From Saprospiraceae bacterium (GTDB lineage Bacteria; Bacteroidota; Bacteroidia; Chitinophagales; Saprospiraceae): a stretch of DNA of 62,867 nucleotides. Within the stretch, counting starts at the first letter, position 1. Each line of letters begins with the position of its first letter. Positions 43,595 through 51,015 of this stretch are shown here, piece after piece. Under the pieces are notes generated by a model that was given only the letters and a program-made list of their open reading frames with translations, was not told the origin of the DNA and ran no database searches. The DNA lies in the NCBI GenBank assembly GCA_022841745.1, contig JALHQW010000048.1, forward strand, positions 1 to 62,867, in the 5' to 3' direction. The translations under genes and the position numbers were made by a program.

Positions 43595-43993
43595 GCTGAC
43601 AGGTGCCGGTCAATTGCCGATGTAATTTTAGCTAACGCTAAATTCGTGCAGCATTTTGGGTTTTCCTAAAAGAATCCACTTTTGCCCCCGTTTTTTTAAC
43701 CTACCCTTTGCTTATTGTTCGCATTGCCTATGATGCCCTTTTGAAATGTTAAGGTGCTATTGTTTTCAAAAAACACCTAAACCATTCCCTAACACAACCT
43801 CTAAAATCTTTGTTAAAAGCCCTTTCCATCCCTTGCAATTAGGGGAATCATCCTGCTTATTTGTCTCATCAATGCGGCGGAGTGGCTTTGCACCTAAAGC
43901 ATTTCACCAAACCAAGTTTTGTTTTCAGTAACGGTTAATAGGGATTCCCAAATTATCCTGCTGAATTTCTCTCACAACTAAATTGCTGTTCTT
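43595..43993. other. Intergenic region without a gene
   Basis: The 399 bp before the DUF3575-like gene hold only a small palindrome (TTTAGC-TAAC-GCTAAA near 43628-43643) and T/A-rich sequence. A 61-codon plus-strand frame at 43746 lacks any protein-like feature. Confidence 0.5.
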
Positions 43994-44584
43994 ATGAAGA
44001 CGACCAAGTTTTTTGTTTTCGCAGCCCTGTTTTGCTCGACCATATTTACATTCAAACTACAGGCACAGGTTGACGCTACCATCAGCCCAATCAGCTTGCT
44101 TTGGGGCGACATCAATGCAAGCGCAGATTTTGCCGTTAAAGAAAACTTCAGCATCGAGGCAAATGTAGGTTACAGGAGGGGGACTTTTTTTGGCCTGCTC
44201 GACAAGCGGGAGGTAATTCCGGCCACGCTGCTTGCAAAGTACTATTTCAGCCCGAAAAATGGCGCTGATGGCTTCTATGCCGATGGCTTCCTGCGATACG
44301 TCAACCGTAGCTTTGAAGCTACTGCAACCGTTGATTCGTTGGAGAGCCAAAAAATAGCGTTCAGCCGCAACCGCGTGGGACTTGGCTTTGGTTTAGGCTA
44401 TAAAGTAGTCTCGGCGAAGGGCTTTGTCTTGGATATTGGAGGCGGCATCGGTCGTTCCATTTACCAAGACTCCAGCCTTAAATCTGAAGGTGAAGAAGTG
44501 GATGTGCCAGAATGGGGGAAAACGCTTGGGTTCTTCAAGATTGGCATTGGCTACCGTTTTGGTGGCGGCAAAAAATTTGGCTAA
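43994..44584 (+). CDS. Secreted outer-membrane-barrel-like protein (DUF3575-like)
   Basis: The product is 196 residues with a signal peptide (MKTTKFFVFAALFCSTIFTFKLQAQ). The rest is rich in amphipathic strands (DINASADFAVKENFSIEANVGYRRG, FYADGFLRYVNRSFEA, RVGLGFGLGYKVVSAKGFVLDIGGGIGRSIY) and ends GIGYRFGGGKKFG. This pattern and length resemble DUF3575-type putative outer membrane barrels of Bacteroidota. The assignment is by pattern, and no ligand is known. A terminator follows 24 bp after the stop. Confidence 0.8.
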   Translation: MKTTKFFVFAALFCSTIFTFKLQAQVDATISPISLLWGDINASADFAVKENFSIEANVGYRRGTFFGLLDKREVIPATLLAKYYFSPKNGADGFYADGFLRYVNRSFEATATVDSLESQKIAFSRNRVGLGFGLGYKVVSAKGFVLDIGGGIGRSIYQDSSLKSEGEEVDVPEWGKTLGFFKIGIGYRFGGGKKFG

Positions 44585-44608
44585 CACTAAACTTTGTGAC
44601 TGCTTCGC

Positions 44609-44645
44609 AAAAAGGCTCCACCGGCAAGTTCGGCGGAGCCTTTTC
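44609..44645 (+). terminator. Rho-independent terminator of the DUF3575-like gene
   Basis: AAAGGCTCCACCG / CGGCGGAGCCTTTT with a 6-8-nt loop (one mismatch) and a T tail lies 24 bp past the stop codon. Confidence 0.88.
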
Positions 44646-44706
44646 TATTTTAGAAAAAAAACAACCAATATGCTTTTTCTCACAGCACCTTTCGTCAAGA
44701 CCCTCC

Positions 44707-44714
44707 TATCTTTG
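44707..44714 (+). promoter_or_regulatory. Candidate -7 element for serC
   Basis: TATCTTTG followed by CGC is a textbook Bacteroidota -7 element (TAnnTTTG). It is 84 nt upstream of the serC ATG. The -33 box is not obvious. Confidence 0.55.
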
Positions 44715-44798
44715 CGCCTTCAAAAAAATCAGTGGCCCTACCCGGCTGGCAAGATCTAACCACAGCCCAGGGCCATTTCATCCGTCTCACGTTTTTTT

Positions 44799-45869
44799 AT
44801 GAAAAAGCACAATTTCAGCGCAGGCCCAGCCATCCTACCACAATCGGTCATGCAGGAGGCCGCCCAAGCCTGCATCGAGTTCAATGGCATGGGCATGTCC
44901 CTCCTCGAAATTTCGCACCGCAGCAAGCAGTTCGACGCCGTAGAGGCGGAGGCACGTGCGCTCGTTCACGAAATTGGCGGCTTCGATGACCGCTTTGCCG
45001 TGCTCTTCCTCAGTGGGGGCGCCAGCACACAGTTTGCCCTCGCCCCCATGAACCTGCTCAAGGACGGCGAAAAAGCTGCCTATGTGGATACCGGCGTGTG
45101 GGCAAGCAAGGCCATAAAAGAGGCCAAACTTTTTGGCAACGTAGAAGTCTTGGCAAGCAGCAAGGAGGCAAATTATAATTACATCCCCAAAGGCTACCAC
45201 CTCCCGTATGATGTCGCTTACCTGCACCTGACGAGCAACAACACGATTTACGGCACCCAGCTGCACGAGTTCCCCAAGTCGCCAGTGCCTATCGTTTGCG
45301 ATATGTCCAGCGATATGTTCAGCCGCCCGTTCGATGTGGAGCAGTTCGGCCTCATTTACGCAGGCGCACAGAAGAACATCGGCCCTGCGGGGGTGACGGT
45401 CGTCATCGTTCGCAAGGACCTCATTGGCCGCTCGGAACGCAAACTGCCCTCCATGTTCGACTATAAACTGCACATGGAGAACGGTTCGATGTACAATACC
45501 CCACCCGTGTTCCCGCTCTACGTGACCATGCTCACGTTGCGCTGGTTAAAGGAACAAGGTGGCCTCAATGCCATCCAAAAGCACAACGAGGAGAAGGCAG
45601 CAATTTTGTACAATGAAATTGATGCCAACCCACTGTTCAAAGGCACTGTGGCCGTGGAAGACCGCTCGCTGATGAACGTCTGCTTCCTGCCCACCAACCC
45701 TGCGCACGAGGAGCCATTCATGGTCGCAGCAAAGGCCGCTGGCATTGACGGCATCAAGGGCCACCGCTCCGTCGGCGGCTTCCGGGCGAGCATCTACAAC
45801 GCCATGCCGCAGTCAAGCGTGCAGGTGCTCGTGGACGTGATGCGGGAGTTTGCGAAGCAACATGGTTAA
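44799..45869 (+). CDS. serC: Phosphoserine aminotransferase
   Basis: The product is 356 residues, typical for SerC. It begins KKHNFSAGPAILPQSVMQEA, the SerC N-terminal signature, contains MSLLEISHRSKQF, the phosphate-contact region GGASTQFALAPMNL, and the PLP-lysine site YAGAQKNIGPAGVTVVIV with K192. It ends with GHRSVGGFRASIYNAMP, another SerC hallmark. The enzyme is class V, PLP-dependent, and converts 3-phosphohydroxypyruvate to phosphoserine in serine biosynthesis (and acts in pyridoxal synthesis in some bacteria). serA is not adjacent; the gene appears monocistronic. Confidence 0.95.
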   Translation: MKKHNFSAGPAILPQSVMQEAAQACIEFNGMGMSLLEISHRSKQFDAVEAEARALVHEIGGFDDRFAVLFLSGGASTQFALAPMNLLKDGEKAAYVDTGVWASKAIKEAKLFGNVEVLASSKEANYNYIPKGYHLPYDVAYLHLTSNNTIYGTQLHEFPKSPVPIVCDMSSDMFSRPFDVEQFGLIYAGAQKNIGPAGVTVVIVRKDLIGRSERKLPSMFDYKLHMENGSMYNTPPVFPLYVTMLTLRWLKEQGGLNAIQKHNEEKAAILYNEIDANPLFKGTVAVEDRSLMNVCFLPTNPAHEEPFMVAAKAAGIDGIKGHRSVGGFRASIYNAMPQSSVQVLVDVMREFAKQHG

Positions 45870-45870
45870 C

Positions 45871-46133
45871 GATGGACGATAGACGGCTTACGGCTTGCCC
45901 CTTTGGGGTTGACGGCTGTTCAACCAGAAGGCCCGCTGTAATGTTTCTTATCCGTTTGAAGTTCCTAAGGACTTCACTTTTGCCTTTTAACTTTTAACTT
46001 TTTACTTTAAACGCTGGACGATAGACAGCTAAGGGCTGTTCAACCAAAAGGCCCGCTGCCATGTTTCTTGTCCATTTGGAGTTCCTACGGACTCTACTTT
46101 TGCCTTTATACTTTTAACTTTTTACTTTAAAAA
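45871..46133. repeat. Imperfect direct duplication (~120-140 bp, two copies)
   Basis: Segments 45871-46010 and 46013-46133 share GGACGATAGAC, GGCTGTTCAACCARAAGGCC and TTTAACTTTTTACTTTAAA in the same order. The second copy ends 3 bp before the bacilliredoxin start codon, so it supplies that gene's leader. The duplication has no coding potential. Confidence 0.75.
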
Positions 46134-46135
46134 AA

Positions 46136-46549
46136 ATGTATCCAATAGAACTTACAGCGCCCATGGCCGCTGAACTCAACAATATCGGCTTCGAAAGCCT
46201 CACTACTTCTGACGCAGTTGACCAAGTCCTTGACAACCAGGAAGGTACGACGCTGGTGGTGGTCAATTCCGTTTGCGGATGTGCCGCTGCCAATGCCCGC
46301 CCGGGCGTGGCCTATTCGCTGCAAGGCGAAAAGCGCCCAGAGAAACTCGTGACCGTCTTCGCTGGTGTGGACAAGGCTGCCGTGGACAAGGCAAGGGAGT
46401 ACATGTTGCCCTATCCGGCATCTTCGCCAAGCATTGCCCTGTTCAAGGATGGCCGCTTGGTGCATTTCCTGGAGCGCCACCACATTGAAGGCCGCAGCGC
46501 CCAAATTATCGCCGACAATTTGAAAATGGCGTACGAGCGGTTTTGTTAA
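46136..46549 (+). CDS. BrxA/BrxB-family bacilliredoxin-like protein
   Basis: The product is 137 residues, the family's usual length. VVVNSVCGCAAANARPG contains the CGC active-site motif (Cys47, Cys49) of the YphP/YqiW bacilliredoxins, and VFAGVDKAAVDKAREYM and PSSPSIALFKDGRLVHFLERHHIEGR match the rest of the fold. These thioredoxin-like proteins remove mixed disulfides from protein thiols. In Bacteroidota the low-molecular-weight thiol partner is not established. Confidence 0.92.
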   Translation: MYPIELTAPMAAELNNIGFESLTTSDAVDQVLDNQEGTTLVVVNSVCGCAAANARPGVAYSLQGEKRPEKLVTVFAGVDKAAVDKAREYMLPYPASSPSIALFKDGRLVHFLERHHIEGRSAQIIADNLKMAYERFC

Positions 46550-46559
46550 CTGCTACATT

Positions 46560-46604
46560 GCTTCACTGTTACATGGCTTCATTGGGGCCACGTAACAGTG
46601 AAGC
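46560..46604. terminator. Hairpin between convergent bacilliredoxin and LysE genes
   Basis: Perfect 13-bp arms GCTTCACTGTTAC (46560-46572) and GTAACAGTGAAGC (46592-46604), with a weaker outer pair (ATTGCTTCAC / GTGAAGCAAT at 46630-46639). No T tract is obvious, so it may be a repeat rather than a canonical terminator. Confidence 0.5.
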
Positions 46605-46638
46605 CGTGTAACCGTTAAACAATGTCGCCGTGAAGCAA

Positions 46639-47268
46639 TCATAGCACTCCAGTCATTTTCAACACCTGGAACACCCCAAAACCAATCAGCAGCAAGCCGA
46701 TAAACTTGTTGACCCACCTCGTAATCTGCTCCGATTTGCTCAAAATCTTCGCCCCGAGCAGGGCATAGCCTACCAATAAAGTGAAAGTACCGCCCATCAC
46801 CCCCAATGAAAAGGCAAGGACGTGCTGGTTGTCCTTGACCATGATGCCATTCGTGGTCAATAGGGTGGCGTAAAAAATCCAGTAAGGAATCACCATGAGG
46901 TTCAGCGAGCTGATGCCCACGCCCCGCATGAAGTCGCCCCGCTTGCTGTACTTCGTTTCGCCTTCGGCGATATTGGGTTTCGATTTTGCGAAGAAGAAAA
47001 AATATATGCCGCCAACAAAGAACACCACCGTGGCAATGGCCATGAACACCCGCTCCACATTGGGGTTTTCGTTGAACAACCATGTGAACTTTAGGGCAAT
47101 GAATACCTGAATCAGTTCCACCAATGCCGCTCCAATTGCAGTGACAATGCCGTGCATTAGGCCATTGCGGATGGCCGTATGCGCCACGGTCATGTTTATC
47201 ATGCCAAAAGGCAATGAACCGATGAAGCTGAGGCCGAAGGCGATGAAGAAGTGTGTGAGAAAGGTCAT
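46639..47268 (-). CDS. LysE/RhtB-family amino-acid exporter-like protein
   Basis: The product is 209 residues with six predicted transmembrane helices (for example FFIAFGLSFIGSLPFGMINM, VFMAIATVVFFVGGIYFFFF, FIGLLLIGFGVFQVLKM). The early GSLPFGMINMTV and ALVELIQVFIAL motifs resemble the LysE superfamily, members of which export amino acids or other small metabolites. The polar cytoplasmic loop (AKSKPNIAEGETKYSKRGD) lies between helices 3 and 4. Substrate cannot be assigned. Confidence 0.8.
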   Translation of the reverse strand: MTFLTHFFIAFGLSFIGSLPFGMINMTVAHTAIRNGLMHGIVTAIGAALVELIQVFIALKFTWLFNENPNVERVFMAIATVVFFVGGIYFFFFAKSKPNIAEGETKYSKRGDFMRGVGISSLNLMVIPYWIFYATLLTTNGIMVKDNQHVLAFSLGVMGGTFTLLVGYALLGAKILSKSEQITRWVNKFIGLLLIGFGVFQVLKMTGVL

Positions 47269-47328
47269 TTACGGGAAATTGGGAAGGTTAGAAATTAGGA
47301 AATTGGAGGCCGGTAATTGATTTATGAT

Positions 47329-47497
47329 GGGCTTTCTTATAAATTTTTTGGAGGTTTCCGTCCCCCTTTGTCATGGCCTTTAGGCCATCTCTGAATCACG
47401 TTTTGCTGCACTACATGACGCAGAGATGGCCTAAAGGCCATGCCAAAGGGCCTAAAAAGGTGAAAAGGCATTGCCTTAATTTTTTATAAGAAAGTCC
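47329..47497. repeat. MITE-like element, GGGCTTTCTTATAAA family, copy 1
   Basis: Terminal inverted repeats GGGCTTTCTTATAAATTTTT / AATTTTTTATAAGAAAGTCC enclose a perfect 22-bp internal hairpin (47372-47393 with 47421-47442, CATGGCCTTTAGGCC...). There is no ORF. The terminal repeats match those of the element at 49573. No clear target duplication is visible here. Confidence 0.78.
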
Positions 47498-47535
47498 TTT
47501 TGGTTTAATTAACAGGGTTGCAAGTAAAAAAAGAT

Positions 47536-48588
47536 TTACGGATTGCTCAATGATTTTTTATACGCAGCATAGGTTTTCAACCGCTCGATGCCCTCATTGA
47601 GGCTCATGGGTGCTATATTTTTGGCTGCTTGGATTTTATAGATTTGATAAATCACTTTCCAATGCCGGTAAACATCCCGGAATTTTTTCCAGAGCGGATA
47701 CTGCGGGTCGTAGATATGAGCGGGTTCAGCGCCGATGCCGTTGAATTCCACGGCCTTGAACTCGCCGGTGCTGCGCAAATGTTCGATACTTTGGCATTTC
47801 AGGTCGAAGCGGCCATAATGGATGCCGTCCATTTGCAAAAGCACGGCCTCGAACGCCTGCGCCAATGGTGGGTCAATATGGTGGTTACCATTGAGGAACA
47901 TGGTGCCCCGGCAATGGTTGCCGATGGGTTCCAGTTCGATGGTTTGGCCCTCTGGAAGGACTTGTGCTATCAACGCTGGTTTTTCCTGCTCAAAACGCTC
48001 GATTTGCAGGCTAGCCCGGTCGTTGAGTTCCATTAATTGGTGGATGGTGGATTGGCCATCGCCCGTGACCTTGAGTGTCTCTTTTACGCAGATGGAGGTG
48101 ACAGCTACATGGTCGCTGTCCGGCATGCGATGGCAAAGCACAGCCAGTTCAAGCGGCATGTCAACAAATCCTTGCAGGAGGAAGTCTAGCTGATTGGTGG
48201 AGGCGTATTCCTTCAAATGCACCTCGTCCTTGATTTTGGTGACGAGCAGACCCCGCTCGCCTACGTCTGGTTTGGCGATGATGGGCCAATCGGTCAGCCC
48301 AACCTCCTTCATCCGGTCGGTAAGTAGTTGGAAATCAGTGCCTTGCTTAACAAAAATGGTAGGCGGGATATGGCTGCTCGGAATGCGCTTCAAGATATTG
48401 AACTTGCTCTCGCCCCACATGCCCCCCGTTTCGATGGAGGGGTTCACGGCGCTGAAAAAAAAGGGCCTCCTGGCCCGAAGCGCAAACCATGCTACGATGA
48501 TGACCAAAGGAATATTGGCAGCCCAAAGCGGCCAATACTCCCAGTTTGACCATGTAATCCAGAATTTTTTGATGGCGGAATTTCTCAA
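47536..48588 (-). CDS. ATP-grasp domain protein with N-terminal membrane helix
   Basis: The product is 350 residues. A hydrophobic segment WPLWAANIPLVIIVAWFAL near residues 19-38 suggests membrane attachment. The rest shows ATP-grasp features: WPIIAKPDVGERGLLVTKI (nucleotide-binding lysine and glycine-rich loop), FLLQGFVDMPLELAVLCHR (E-x-hydrophobic strand), and YGRFDLKC with FKAVEFNGIGAEPAHIYDP (metal-binding Asp/Glu-Asn). It resembles D-ala-D-ala-ligase-type ATP-grasp proteins, which form amide or peptide bonds. Its substrate is unknown. The following MOSC gene is 54 bp upstream in its transcript. Confidence 0.85.
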   Translation of the reverse strand: MRNSAIKKFWITWSNWEYWPLWAANIPLVIIVAWFALRARRPFFFSAVNPSIETGGMWGESKFNILKRIPSSHIPPTIFVKQGTDFQLLTDRMKEVGLTDWPIIAKPDVGERGLLVTKIKDEVHLKEYASTNQLDFLLQGFVDMPLELAVLCHRMPDSDHVAVTSICVKETLKVTGDGQSTIHQLMELNDRASLQIERFEQEKPALIAQVLPEGQTIELEPIGNHCRGTMFLNGNHHIDPPLAQAFEAVLLQMDGIHYGRFDLKCQSIEHLRSTGEFKAVEFNGIGAEPAHIYDPQYPLWKKFRDVYRHWKVIYQIYKIQAAKNIAPMSLNEGIERLKTYAAYKKSLSNP

Positions 48589-48642
48589 TTTCTCAATTTA
48601 CTGGCGTGAATCTCCGATTCCTAATTTCCTAATTTCCCAATA

Positions 48643-49119
48643 TCACACCAACCTCACCTTATCCCCCACCCGAATCTTGCCGCCCTTCACCACTCGGCAG
48701 CAGATACCGCCGTGGCCCCGCATGGCATTGTAGCCACCCTCGCCAAGGTTTTCCTCCATGCGGGAACAAGGTTCGCAGGGGCCGGTCATTTCGAGCACGG
48801 CTTCTCCTATTTGGAATTGTTGCTCCTTGAATGCGAGCAGGTTAACGCCGCTCACCACGATATTGCGGCGGGTGAGGGCTGGGTCGAGTACCTCTTGGCC
48901 CATCATATAGGCCACGCCAGCGAGGTGCTCTGCTTGTATGAGCGTCACTTGCCGATTCCCACTGCTGCCACTGTAGTGGTCGCCGACGAGGCCCTTGCCT
49001 TCCACGGCCTCCACGGCCTGCAGTTCTTGCGGCTCTGCCCGCTGGGTGGGCCTTACGCTAACGTATTCCACTTTCCCGACTTGCGGGATGCTGCGCATGA
49101 GTTCTTTGATATAGCTCAT
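48643..49119 (-). CDS. MOSC-domain protein
   Basis: From ATG 49119 (MSYIKELMRSIPQVGKVEYVSVRP) the product is 158 residues. GLVGDHYSG, RQVTLIQAEHLAGVA, RRNIVVSGVNLLAFK, TGPCEPCSRMEENLGEGGYNAMRGHGGICCRVVKGG match the MOSC fold, with the conserved cysteine in GPCEPC used for sulfur or molybdenum cofactor handling. Small stand-alone MOSC proteins of this length are common and have no fixed substrate. The longer frame upstream overlaps the 49136-49205 hairpin and is not credible. Confidence 0.88.
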   Translation of the reverse strand: MSYIKELMRSIPQVGKVEYVSVRPTQRAEPQELQAVEAVEGKGLVGDHYSGSSGNRQVTLIQAEHLAGVAYMMGQEVLDPALTRRNIVVSGVNLLAFKEQQFQIGEAVLEMTGPCEPCSRMEENLGEGGYNAMRGHGGICCRVVKGGKIRVGDKVRLV

Positions 49120-49135
49120 TTCTGGGTTGATAAGC

Positions 49136-49205
49136 GTTGATAAGTTTTTATGAGGTTGATATGGGCGGTAATAAACCCTTGTCAACCTCATAAACCCTTA
49201 TCAAC
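49136..49205 (-). terminator. Inverted repeat between MOSC and Rof-like genes
   Basis: Arms 49136-49159 (GTTGATAAGTTTTTATGAGG) and 49182-49205 are complementary except for two positions, with a 22-nt loop. The right arm overlaps the end of the Rof-like gene. It may act as a terminator or processing signal. Confidence 0.6.
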
Positions 49206-49461
49206 AATAAGAAGCCAACACCTTCCCGCCCACGCTTACCAATTGGTCGAGGCGAATTTCGGTACCGTCCGGCAAAAGTAGAAATTCCTCGCTGTTGCGG
49301 GTGTATAGGTCTTTTATTGCTTCGCAAATTGTAGTCTCGGAGCTTTCATCCGCCGTGGTTGGTGCAAGGCTGCGGTAGGTGATTTCGACGGGCTGTTTCC
49401 GAAGGGCAAAAAGCTCCAGTTCGGAATGGAAGTCGCAGGAAATGGGCTGGTAAGGTTTCAT
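49201..49461 (-). CDS. rof: Rof-like (Rho-binding antiterminator) protein
   Basis: From ATG 49461 (MKPYQPISCDFHSELELFALRKQPVEITY) the product is 86 residues, close to the E. coli Rof length. The YQPISCDFxxELE start, a central EIxxLYTRNSEEFLLLPDGTEIRLDQLVSV, and the pattern of short beta strands match the Rof family (an Sm-like beta-barrel), which binds Rho and inhibits termination. The assignment is by motif resemblance. It is convergent with nothing and shares its orientation with the MOSC gene downstream. Confidence 0.75.
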   Translation of the reverse strand: MKPYQPISCDFHSELELFALRKQPVEITYRSLAPTTADESSETTICEAIKDLYTRNSEEFLLLPDGTEIRLDQLVSVGGKVLASYC

Positions 49462-49562
49462 GCTCCACAAACGATATTCAAAAAGGATTGGTTGATGTGC
49501 TTTCCCTTGATTTTACCAAATTCTGCCCGAATCCAACCAAAAAAACGAAAGCTGGGATATTG

Positions 49563-49756
49563 TTCCTTGATAAAGGGCTTTCTTATAAAAATTGTAATTC
49601 CATACTTTGTCCTATTAAGTCGCTTTTGTCATCGCCGAAGGCGACCTGCGACATCACGAGGGCAGTCCCGCATGACGTCGCAGGTCGCCTTCGGCGATGA
49701 CAAAAGCGACAAATTAACCAAGCGCAGTTTTTATAAGAAAGCCCTTTTCCTTGATA
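49563..49756. repeat. MITE-like element, GGGCTTTCTTATAAA family, copy 2, with 10-bp target duplication
   Basis: Perfect 19-bp terminal inverted repeats AAGGGCTTTCTTATAAAAA (49573-49591) and its complement (49728-49746) enclose a large internal palindrome (arms 49618-49652 and 49676-49710, containing TCATCGCCGAAGGCGACCTG). The direct repeat TTCCTTGATA occurs immediately outside both ends (49563-49572 and 49747-49756), the classic signature of a transposed element. No transposase is encoded. Confidence 0.9.
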
Positions 49757-49834
49757 CGAGTAGATATTTGCGCCATGAAATCTTTTCATCTGCGCATTTT
49801 CTGAACAGCCCGAATCACCAATCACCAATCACGC

Positions 49835-50920
49835 CTAACCCACCACCCGCACCAACTCCCCTGCAAATTGCCGTTCGGAGAAACGCTTGGCAAAAGCCCT
49901 TGCATTGGCCGACAGCAGTTGGTAATTGCTGGCCATTTCCTGTAGTTCTCGCAGTTTTTGGACGAGCATTGGCAGGTTGCGCTGGTCAACCCTGTAGCCA
50001 TTGTAGCCATCGGCCACGAGTTCCGCTGGGCCACCCACGGGCGGGCCGATGACGGGCAGCCCATAGCTCATCCCCTCCAAAAGGGTCATGCCAAACGCCT
50101 CCATGCAGTCCACCGGATGCGAAAGGTTGAGCACCACATGGGCTTCTTGGTAGAATGAATGCACATTTCGCTGTACTGGAAATAGCACGAGGTTGTCAGG
50201 CAACTCTTGGCCGTCGAAGTGCCTAATCACTTCCTCATAAGGCGTGCTCAACACCAATACGAAACGGAAATCCGGCAACAAGCCTGCGAGCTTCACAAAC
50301 TCATTTACCCCTTTGTATTCCTTTAAGGTGCAAAGCATCAGCACCGTGAACTGCCCATCTTTTGGCATCTTGGAAGAAAGGTAAGACTCGGCCCTTTTTA
50401 TGAAATCGTCGGTCAAGCAGTTATAGACCACGCTGGATTTCACATTTGGCATCGGTTCTTTTTCCTTTAAAAACTGGGATACATAAATAGCTTCCGAAGC
50501 GCAAGCGCTGGCCACCAACTTCATGAAGTTCTTCAATAGCGGCGGGCTGATTTTGGTCTCATGCAGGTGGTAAACCACTTTCTTGCGGAGCAAACGACCC
50601 GCTAATGCCGCCCCGAATGGCAGCAGGGTATTCACATAGACCACAGTGCCTGGCTTGGCGGCCAGCCGAAGCACCTTGAAGAAAAGCTGCACCTGTGCCC
50701 AAAGCAGCGCTAAGGCCCGTTTCGCCTTGTTTTCATGGAATTGGTAACTGAAATGGTGGTATTGCAGCTTTTCGATGTTGCTCAAAAAACCCTCACTTCC
50801 CTTGGAAGTGAGAATTTCGACCTGATGGCCTGCTGCAAGAAAATTGCGTACTGCTGTTGACAGTACAAGCGGACTACCGCTAAAGTCGTTCAACAGGTGA
50901 GCGATTAGGATTTTTTTCAT
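49835..50920 (-). CDS. Family 4 glycosyltransferase
   Basis: The product is 361 residues and GT-B-like. The N-terminus has MKKILIAHLLNDFSGSPLVL, and the C-terminal half contains NLSHPVDCMEAFGMTLLEGMSYGLPVIGPPVGGPAELVADGYNGY, the EAFGMTLLE catalytic/nucleotide-sugar motif of GT4. It should add a sugar to a growing exopolysaccharide or glycolipid. It ends the EPS cluster running from 54430 and is separated from the next GT by a 95-bp gap with a direct repeat (50944-51005). Confidence 0.9.
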   Translation of the reverse strand: MKKILIAHLLNDFSGSPLVLSTAVRNFLAAGHQVEILTSKGSEGFLSNIEKLQYHHFSYQFHENKAKRALALLWAQVQLFFKVLRLAAKPGTVVYVNTLLPFGAALAGRLLRKKVVYHLHETKISPPLLKNFMKLVASACASEAIYVSQFLKEKEPMPNVKSSVVYNCLTDDFIKRAESYLSSKMPKDGQFTVLMLCTLKEYKGVNEFVKLAGLLPDFRFVLVLSTPYEEVIRHFDGQELPDNLVLFPVQRNVHSFYQEAHVVLNLSHPVDCMEAFGMTLLEGMSYGLPVIGPPVGGPAELVADGYNGYRVDQRNLPMLVQKLRELQEMASNYQLLSANARAFAKRFSERQFAGELVRVVG

Positions 50921-50943
50921 TATTCACAGTTTATGTTTGTAAC

Positions 50944-51005
50944 AGCATGTGTCTTTCGAGTGAGTTTATCCCTTTAAAGCATGTGTCTTTCGAGTGAGTT
51001 TATCC
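50944..51005. repeat. Direct repeat in the inter-GT gap
   Basis: A 28-bp sequence (AGCATGTGTCTTTCGAGTGA then GTTTATCC) occurs twice with a 34-bp period (50944-50971 and 50978-51005), perfectly conserved. It is upstream of the 49835 GT and could bind a regulator. Confidence 0.7.
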
Positions 51006-51015
51006 TTTTTGACCG

